Positions 16,273 through 22,442 of a stretch of DNA of 43,246 bases are shown here, piece by piece. The translations under genes were made by a program, and so were the position numbers. Location: positions 1-43,246 of the forward strand of contig JANQPR010000088.1 of NCBI GenBank assembly GCA_028285385.1, written 5' to 3'. This DNA is from Phycisphaera sp. GTDB taxonomy: Bacteria; Planctomycetota; Phycisphaerae; Phycisphaerales; Phycisphaeraceae. The notes below the pieces were generated by a model. It made no database searches. It saw only the letters and a list, made by a program, of their open reading frames with translations, and was not told where the DNA came from. The stretch's first letter is position 1, and every line of letters begins with the position of its first letter.

Positions 16273-18737
16273 GCGGCGTCTCCCGCTTCGTTCTGCGCGT
16301 CGAGCAAGAAAGTCTTGGCGTTGTCTCGGAAGCGGCGGTACTGGGCGAGGGCCGTGTCGTCTTCGGTCATCCCGGCCGGCAAGCCGAGGGCGTCGTCGGG
16401 GTAGAGCTCGTTCACGTCCTGCTCGCCGGTGGCGGTGATGCCGACGTGCTCGGCGTCGTAGAAGAACACGGGGTAGGCGAAGCGTTGCTTGAGCAGTTGC
16501 CGCGACTCCTGGGCCTTCTTGCGGTCCATCTGCTTCAGGAAGTCGCGCAGCTCTGCCTTGGCGGCCTTGGCCTTGTCTTTCCATTCCGGCAGCCCGGCCT
16601 TGGCGGCTTTCACCGCGGCGAGGGCGTCGCGGATTTCTTTGGGCGCCATCTTCTTCCGCTCGGCTTGCGTCGGCGGCTTCGCGGCTTGGAGGTGTTCATC
16701 GATCTCGTCGAGCATGGCCTGAATCTCGGCGGTCTTCGCGTCAATCGCGGGCTGGTGCTTCGCGTCGATCTCGTCGATGGCGGCCTGCCGCTTAGCCGCG
16801 AACTCGGCGGCCTGTTCCTCGGTGAACTTACTCACGAAGAGAAGAGACGCCTTCACGGTGGCCCCGGAGGCATTAAAGGTTTCCTGGGGCAGGCTCACGA
16901 CGGCGTCGATGGTCGCTCGGTCCTCGCAGTACTGCCGGACGTAGTCGAGCGAGGGGTTATTGAAGATGCCTTCGGGGAGGACGACGCCCATGCGGCCGCC
17001 GGGCTTGAGGAGCTTGAGGCAGCGCTCGATGAAGAGGATTTCGGTTTTGACCTTGCCGAGCCCCTTGAAGTTGGTGCGTTCGGCCGGATCGGCCTCCTCA
17101 TCGCTTTTTGGCTGTTTCACGTTCCGCATCGGGAGGTCGAAGATCGACGCGATAGGCTTGCCCTTCGTGGCTTCGGCTCGGGCCTGTGCCTCGTCATAGA
17201 GTGTGCCGTACGCATCGCTGTACTTCTGCTTCTGCGTATCAGAAACGCGGACGTCGTCGGCACTGATTTTGTCGGTGGGTTCGACGTTGGCCCCGAAGGG
17301 CGGATTGGTGAGGATGATGTCGAAGCGTTCTTCGAAGATGCCGTTGACGTTGAGGAAGCCGTTGTGGTGATGGACGCCGCCGTGCCCGTCGCCGTGCATG
17401 ATCATGTTCATCTTGGAGGTGCGGGCCATGCGGTCGTTGGCGTCGCAGCCGTAGATACGGCGGTTGGCGAGGGTCCAGAGGCGGGAGCCTGGAACAGTCT
17501 GGTCGAGGGTCGCGGCAAGTTCTGCACGCTTCTTGCGGAGTTTTTCGGCCTGCTTGGGCGTGGCGGGTTTGTCGTCGGTCACCCCGAGCTTTGCGCGGAA
17601 AGCTTGGTACTCCCGATCCGAGTCGGCGTAGATTTTCTCGCGGACGAGTTCGAAGAAGCGGATGAGGAACCCGCCTGAGCCGCTGGCGGGGTCGCAGACG
17701 GAGTCTTGTTCGGTGGGCTCGATCATGCGAACCATAAACTCGACGATCGTGCGGGGGGTGAAGAACTGGCCGATTTCGCCGCGAAAGGTCCGGCCGAGGA
17801 AGCGCTCGAAGGCGATGCCCTTCACGTCCTCGCTGGTGTCGGAGAGGTTGTAGCGTTCCAGTAGCCGGGCGATCTCTTCGCCGGTGGCGGGCTTGAGGTT
17901 GATCTTGGCGTCGTCCGCGAAGATGACATCGGTGCGGTAAGCGTCTTTGGTGTCGGTGAACAGGAGGTTGAGCGGGTCGCGACCGGGAAGGTTGCGGAGG
18001 TAGTCGACGGTGAAGCGGTTTTGACGCTGCCGTTTGGCCTTTAGGTCACGCTCGACGTGGGTCTTGACAAAGAGAACCTTGGCGATCTCGTCGAAGGCGG
18101 CGGCTGGGTCGAGGTGTTCGCGGTTGCGGATGACGTTGTGACACTTGGCGAGCAGGTCGGCAAACTCGTCTTCCTTGAAAGTCTTGAGACGATCGACGAG
18201 CACTTGGATTTCTTTGTCGGTGGCGTCGCCGTGGGGGATGTTCTCGATCTCTTCGAGATAGCCGGGCATCTTGTCCTTACGGACGCGCCAATAGCGGGTT
18301 TCGCGGGTGTTATGTGTGACAAGAAACTTGGCGTTGGCCATGCGGGCGTAGTGGTCGCCCTGGTCGTAATCCTCGGCCCGGATGGTCACGTTGTCGGACT
18401 TGCACTCAACAATGATGAGCGGGCTGGTTTTGTCGTCGCGGTCCTGCGCCGTTCGCCAGACGACGAAGTCCGCCCGGGCTTTCGCGGCACCGCGACCCGT
18501 GAGGTTTTCCTCCTCGGCAATCTGGTCAAGGGCGAATCCGTACTCGTTGACAAGGATGGTGAGGTACTGCTGACGAACCGCTTCTTCCGGCGTCTCGACC
18601 AGCCAATCGCTGCGGACGTGGGACCAGATTTTGCCCTTTCCGTCGCGGCGAACTTCGAGTGTGTCGGGCGTTGCGACGCTGGTAGAAGCCGTGGCCGTCG
18701 GAGTTTTTCCCCGGGATTTCGTTTGACGCTTGGTCAT
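16269..18737 (-). CDS. hsdM: Type I N6-adenine methylase HsdM with fused N-terminal nuclease domain
   Basis: The 822-residue protein joins two activities. Residues about 40-150 look like the HsdR N-terminal nuclease fold, with ADFVVW (Asp90) and LIIVECK (Glu111, Lys113) forming a PD-(D/E)xK site. Residues about 200-650 are the HsdM methylase: GQFFTPR (323-329), the SAM-binding DPASGSGGF (349-357) and the catalytic NPPF (478-481). An Ala/Lys-rich coiled coil (about 660-760) follows. It forms an operon with hsdS (4-bp overlap), the DGQHR/TIR-like gene and the upstream NERD gene. No separate HsdR translocase lies in the window. A nuclease-methylase polypeptide paired with a specificity subunit resembles type IIB enzymes such as BcgI more than classical type I. 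Confidence 0.92.
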   Translation of the reverse strand: MTKRQTKSRGKTPTATASTSVATPDTLEVRRDGKGKIWSHVRSDWLVETPEEAVRQQYLTILVNEYGFALDQIAEEENLTGRGAAKARADFVVWRTAQDRDDKTSPLIIVECKSDNVTIRAEDYDQGDHYARMANAKFLVTHNTRETRYWRVRKDKMPGYLEEIENIPHGDATDKEIQVLVDRLKTFKEDEFADLLAKCHNVIRNREHLDPAAAFDEIAKVLFVKTHVERDLKAKRQRQNRFTVDYLRNLPGRDPLNLLFTDTKDAYRTDVIFADDAKINLKPATGEEIARLLERYNLSDTSEDVKGIAFERFLGRTFRGEIGQFFTPRTIVEFMVRMIEPTEQDSVCDPASGSGGFLIRFFELVREKIYADSDREYQAFRAKLGVTDDKPATPKQAEKLRKKRAELAATLDQTVPGSRLWTLANRRIYGCDANDRMARTSKMNMIMHGDGHGGVHHHNGFLNVNGIFEERFDIILTNPPFGANVEPTDKISADDVRVSDTQKQKYSDAYGTLYDEAQARAEATKGKPIASIFDLPMRNVKQPKSDEEADPAERTNFKGLGKVKTEILFIERCLKLLKPGGRMGVVLPEGIFNNPSLDYVRQYCEDRATIDAVVSLPQETFNASGATVKASLLFVSKFTEEQAAEFAAKRQAAIDEIDAKHQPAIDAKTAEIQAMLDEIDEHLQAAKPPTQAERKKMAPKEIRDALAAVKAAKAGLPEWKDKAKAAKAELRDFLKQMDRKKAQESRQLLKQRFAYPVFFYDAEHVGITATGEQDVNELYPDDALGLPAGMTEDDTALAQYRRFRDNAKTFLLDAQNEAGDAA

Positions 18738-18760
18738 AAAACGTGAGGATAACGCGGGAC

Positions 18761-19624
18761 TCAGTAAGATTCTGAGGCGGCAGATGCTGATCTATGCCTT
18801 GCATGCAGCGTCTGCAACGCCGCGGCCCACCGATCTACATCGGCCAGATTCAGCTTTCGAGAGACGGGCAGCGGGTAGGGGGCGATAGCGCCGAGCAGGT
18901 CGTCGTCGTTAAGCACCCAGCACGTCCCGACTCCCGGTATCGAGCAATTTGGCAGCGCCCGGTTCAGTCGCGTGCCGTCTGGAGCCAACGCCGGCGGGGC
19001 GTCGATGTGAGCGAATGGCAGTGCGACGATGGTTTGCAGCCATGGGGCGGGTAGGTCGGGTGCAACGACCGCGACTTGGTCTCGTAGCCGCAGCGCTTGA
19101 CGTGTGGCGTCGGATGCCCAGCCGTTGGGCTCACCGTTGAACGTGGCTTGAGTTTCTTTCGGTGGGAGCCGGAACCAGCCACGCTGCGATTTGGTCGAGA
19201 TCACGAAGAAACCGCCCGGGCCGACGAGCACATGGTCGATGTCGCTGCGGTCGTCGAGCTTGAGGTTGTCGAAGAGGTGCCATGTGTCGGGGAGCTGGTC
19301 GCGGAGTAGGCAAGAGACGTAGACCTCGGCGGTCGCGCCATGAATCAGCGAAACGCGACGGCGGACGGTCGCGTCGAGTACCGCGTCGAACCGCTTCATG
19401 GCGATTCGACTTACTAATCCGAGCAGGAGCACCGCACCCAACGCGACGGGCACCAACCAAATCTTGCCAGTGACTTGGCTAGTCAGGAGAAAACCGACCA
19501 CGCCGCCGCAGCAGAAGATCATGCCCATAGCCACCACGATTAAGGCCATCGAGGGCGAGCGTAGAACCTCGGCGGCTTTGGATTTGGCGAATTGGCCAAC
19601 GAGCGGAGTGTGGGCATGGACCAA
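18761..19624 (-). CDS. NERD-domain membrane protein
   Basis: The 287-residue protein has two hydrophobic segments (about 26-48 and 54-71) and then a nuclease-related NERD domain (about 92-205). Recognisable parts are GATAEVYVSCLL, HLFDNLKLDD, the SDIDHVLVGPGGFFVI box (Asp128, Asp130) and STKSQRGWF. In active NERD nucleases the last box is usually E-x-K; here it is Ser-Thr-Lys, so cleavage activity may be lost. It is the first gene of the minus-strand operon, 23 nt upstream of hsdM, and probably acts at the inner membrane with its NERD domain in the cytoplasm. The role in the restriction operon is unknown. The start at 19624 (GTG or ATG-like) precedes a plausible short leader. Confidence 0.8.
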   Translation of the reverse strand: MVHAHTPLVGQFAKSKAAEVLRSPSMALIVVAMGMIFCCGGVVGFLLTSQVTGKIWLVPVALGAVLLLGLVSRIAMKRFDAVLDATVRRRVSLIHGATAEVYVSCLLRDQLPDTWHLFDNLKLDDRSDIDHVLVGPGGFFVISTKSQRGWFRLPPKETQATFNGEPNGWASDATRQALRLRDQVAVVAPDLPAPWLQTIVALPFAHIDAPPALAPDGTRLNRALPNCSIPGVGTCWVLNDDDLLGAIAPYPLPVSRKLNLADVDRWAAALQTLHARHRSASAASESY

Positions 19625-19790
19625 AGCTTCAGTCCCCGGGTTTCTGAAATCTCGCCTGCATTACCAGCGAAGCGTACCGTCGGCGTGGCATGAGCGGTGT
19701 TTTCGCCAGTAGCCCGGTCGATGTCGGGTGCGCTGCAATTTGCGCTGTCAATGTCAAGAATCGGGCTTTTCTTTGGCGTTTTTCCGGTGT

Positions 19791-19812
19791 GTTCGGCCCC
19801 TGTCACGGGCAT
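19791..19812 (+). repeat. Internal attachment-like site
   Basis: This stretch matches the tRNA-Leu 3' end (5446-5467) at 19 of 22 positions, in the same orientation; the last 14 bp (cctgtcacgggcat) are identical. It sits directly beside the decayed integrase at 19938-20300. It is best read as the junction between two elements integrated in tandem at the same tRNA gene. Confidence 0.65.
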
Positions 19813-19816
19813 CTTT

Positions 19817-19857
19817 CCGCACCGCTACGCGACACCTTGCGTCTCGGTGCGGTTTTT
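19817..19857 (+). terminator. Rho-independent terminator at the island junction
   Basis: The stem ccgcaccg/cggtgcgg (19817-19824 with 19845-19852) is extended inward by acgc/gcgt across a small CT/CT internal loop, and is followed at once by ttttt (19853-19857). It lies 5 bp after the internal attachment-like site and would stop plus-strand transcription across the junction. No plus-strand gene is directly upstream, so it may be a leftover of an earlier element. Confidence 0.6.
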
Positions 19858-19937
19858 CTCTGCGCTTGGAAACTCGGTGCGACAACTTGCGGGCGGGCGC
19901 TACGCCGGAACTTGCGCCGCCGATTCCTCACGTCCAG

Positions 19938-20300
19938 GGCCGTAGATACACCGTTCGTCACCGCGGCGAAGCGGTCCGCGGCGACCTTTGCGGGGTGACC
20001 GCACCAGGCCGCGGCGACGTGGGCGGGGAAGAGTTGGGGGCGTTCGGTTTCGCGGGAGGCGCGGAGGTTGTGCGAGAGCTCCGGCCACGGGTTAAGGCCG
20101 GCGCGATTGATGATGCGTTGCAGCCCGGCCCGCTCCCGGAACTCCTGGAACTTCTCGGCGATCTGACGCCAAGCAACGTCGCGTTGCCGCCACCGCTCCG
20201 CGACGCGCAACACGTGGCCGGGCAACAGGTTTAGACTTGGTGAGCAAGGAAGAGCAAGCAGCGCGTGTCGGAAGTTCAGACTCGCGCGGCCGTGTCTCAA
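19938..20300 (-). pseudogene. Decayed tyrosine recombinase fragment (catalytic end only)
   Basis: Translated on the minus strand, this stretch gives LQRIINRAGLNPWPELSHNL, ASRETERPQLFPAHVAAAWC and GHPAKVAADRFAAVT. It aligns with residues about 300-355 of the integrase at 8827-9957 (LHRIIRRAGLQPWPKVFQNL and onward). The N-terminal two thirds, including the first catalytic Arg, are missing. A stretch of about 45 residues appears inserted after NFRHAL. The nucleophilic Tyr is Phe (ADRF). It is therefore inactive, and marks a second integration event at the adjacent attachment-like site. Confidence 0.75.
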
Positions 20301-20435
20301 GTTTCTGCTGATCCTTTCGGGGTTTTTCGCCCGCCCGTAATGAGAAAACTCGGGGTGAGGACTGCGCCCGCACGATCCCCAAACTCACGCGGGATCAAGG
20401 CTGCTGCTGAGGATCAGATCAAGCACAACTGAGGC

Positions 20436-22142
20436 CTAAGCCGTAGAGAGTCGAGGCATTGGCGCATACTCTCGTTCAAGGCCGGCCTGGACAAGGCGTT
20501 CCAACATGGTGGCACGTGTCTCGGCGTGGATTGGATCGTCAAATCGGTTGGTGAGTTCGCCGGGGTCATCGGCCAAGTCGAACAGCTCGCCCCACGGCCG
20601 GCCGCGGTAGACGGTGAGTTTGTGGTGATCGGTGACGACGGTGCGCAGGTGAACCGCGTGCGTCGCGCTGTGCCGGTTCTCGACGAGCGCGTGGTCGCGG
20701 GTTGCCGGGCCGGTGTCAGTCCACTCGGGCAGGGCATTCAGGCCTTGCATAGACCTTGGCACTTCGACGTCGGCGGCGGCGAGGAGCGTCGGGGCAAGGT
20801 CGACGAGGGATTGGATCGACGCCGTGGTCCGGCCCGCGGGGATTCGGCCACGCCACGCGGCAAGCATCGGCACCCGGATCAAATCTTCGTAATGGAACGG
20901 GCCCTTGGCGAAGAGGCCGTGGTGCCCGATGAAGTGGCCGTGGTCGGAGGTGAAGACGACGAGGGTCTGGTCGGCGATCCCGAGTTCGTCGAGCTTGTCC
21001 AGCGTCTTGCCGATCCACTCGTCCATGAAGCTGATCATGCCGTAGTACACGGCCATGCAACGCTTTAGCCCCGCTTCGTTGACCGCGGTGTGCGGGTGGT
21101 AGCCGTGGTTGACGCGGCCGTCGAGGTTGAAGATCGAGAAGTCGGCGTTGGGGTCGCGGGTCATCTGGTGCGGCGGCGGCATGTCGTCCATCTCGCCGGG
21201 CACGAGCGTGCCCGGCTGCATCGCGTCGCGGTCGTACATCGAGAACCAAGGTTCAGGGCAGGCATACGGCGGGTGCGGGTCGTGGTAGCTGGACCAGACG
21301 AAGAACGGCGTCCCATCGCGGTGCGCTTCCTCGATCGCGGCGATCGTGCGCTGCCCGGTCCACGTGGTGTAGTGCATCTCCGGTGGGAGTTCCCAGGCGC
21401 GGTTGGCGTTGGCTTTCGCGCGGCGGGCGTCGTCGGGGTGAGAGTGGGCCTTGTGTTTCGATCGCTTGAAGAACTGCCGCCACTCGGTGAATCCCTGCTC
21501 TTCCATCCAAAGCGCGTAGTGAGCGCCGGCGTGCCCTTCGTTGGCGTGCATGCGTGCGGTCTCGACACGGTCGAAGCCGTACCACGGCGTTTGCGACCCG
21601 TTGAAGTCGCGCCAGAAGTTGAGGTCCCGGAACATCCCCCACGACTCGACGGACGGGTACCGCTGTGTCGACCCCGTCGGTTGAAAGTGTGCTTTGCCGA
21701 TCAGTGTGGACCGGTAGCCCGCGTCGTGGAGGAGGTCGCCGAGGGTGACGGCATCTTCATCAAGCTTGGTGCCCAGCGCGTAGGCGCCGTGGGTCGAGGG
21801 GTACTGCCCGGTCAGGATGGAAGAGCGTGTCGGGGTGCAAGTCGGGTTCGGGCAGTACGCGCGGTCGAAGCGCGTGCCCATCGCGGCGAGGCGGTCGAGG
21901 TTGGGCGTGTCGATGCGCGGGTTCTGCACGCCGAGCGTGAACCAGTGCTGCTGGTCGGAGGTGATGAGCAGAAGATTGGGCCGATTGGCGTCGGCGCGTG
22001 CGTCGCGCGCGGCAGACGACGCTGCGTCGGGAGCGACCGGCTCGCCGCGAGACTTCGGGCCGGGCATCGCGGCGGCGGCCAGCCCGGCGGCGCCGGTGCG
22101 GACTAGGTCACGTCGGGTCAGGCGAGGGGATTTGGCGGGCAT
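20436..22142 (-). CDS. Tat-exported type I sulfatase
   Basis: The start chosen is ATG 22142; a TTG 9 nt upstream is an alternative. The 568-residue enzyme begins with a twin-arginine signal (LTRRDLVRTGAAGLAAAA, residues 8-25), so it is folded in the cytoplasm and exported. The sulfatase core follows: LLLITSDQQHW (Asp63, metal), CTPTRSSILTG with Cys102 in C-x-P-x-R for conversion to formylglycine, GKAHFQPTG, and the second metal box FTSDHGHFIG. It removes sulfate esters from extracellular or periplasmic glycans. It is transcribed away from the GH2 gene and shares its upstream region. The formylglycine-generating enzyme is not encoded in the window. Sulfatase subfamily and glycan cannot be told from sequence alone. 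Confidence 0.93.
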   Translation of the reverse strand: MPAKSPRLTRRDLVRTGAAGLAAAAMPGPKSRGEPVAPDAASSAARDARADANRPNLLLITSDQQHWFTLGVQNPRIDTPNLDRLAAMGTRFDRAYCPNPTCTPTRSSILTGQYPSTHGAYALGTKLDEDAVTLGDLLHDAGYRSTLIGKAHFQPTGSTQRYPSVESWGMFRDLNFWRDFNGSQTPWYGFDRVETARMHANEGHAGAHYALWMEEQGFTEWRQFFKRSKHKAHSHPDDARRAKANANRAWELPPEMHYTTWTGQRTIAAIEEAHRDGTPFFVWSSYHDPHPPYACPEPWFSMYDRDAMQPGTLVPGEMDDMPPPHQMTRDPNADFSIFNLDGRVNHGYHPHTAVNEAGLKRCMAVYYGMISFMDEWIGKTLDKLDELGIADQTLVVFTSDHGHFIGHHGLFAKGPFHYEDLIRVPMLAAWRGRIPAGRTTASIQSLVDLAPTLLAAADVEVPRSMQGLNALPEWTDTGPATRDHALVENRHSATHAVHLRTVVTDHHKLTVYRGRPWGELFDLADDPGELTNRFDDPIHAETRATMLERLVQAGLEREYAPMPRLSTA

Positions 22143-22212
22143 GGCGTCCAATCGTCGGGAGGCGGTGAGCCGGGCGTCGGGTGTGTTGAGTTTGGCGGTC
22201 GGATAACCGAGA

Positions 22213-22300
22213 GATGATCACAAAGGCGGTGATTAACTCAAAAATCATAGCTCTATTCTCGAAAATTACGTATGTCGTGATCACTTACTCACAACAAAAG
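22213..22300. promoter_or_regulatory. AT-rich divergent control region between sulfatase and GH2 genes
   Basis: The 300-bp spacer between the divergent sulfatase (start 22142) and GH2 (start 22443) genes contains an AT-rich patch that stands out from the GC-rich flanks. It carries tgatcac at 22215-22221 and 22278-22284, the second within the palindrome gtgatcac (22277-22284), and tgatt/aatca arms at 22230-22247. Repeated TGATCAC-like sites fit operators of a shared regulator, perhaps the AraC protein encoded at 37128-38054. The remainder of the spacer shows nothing recognisable. Confidence 0.45.
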
Positions 22301-22442
22301 TCACGGTTGCTGGGTTTCGCCGAGTTGGACGAAAGGTGAAAATCCGGGCGGTGGTGTCGAAGCTCTGGCCCGAGCGGCCCCGCGACCGTGCCCATCTTCC
22401 GAATCCGTTTCTCCCCGACGAAAGGCCTGCCCGTTGTCAAAG

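Noticed and set aside
16273..16584. Upstream extension of hsdS
   Set aside because: It is Arg-rich out-of-frame translation of hsdM; the GTGA overlap at 16269-16272 gives the natural start.
16161..17678. 505-codon plus-strand frame opposite hsdM/hsdS
   Set aside because: It is a shadow; the minus strand carries complete methylase and specificity motifs.
19540..19812. Minus-strand frame starting MPVTGAEHTG
   Set aside because: It begins inside the attachment-like site, just as the frames at the other two sites begin MPVTGFEP and MPLTGFEP. This is antisense translation of the tRNA end, not a gene.
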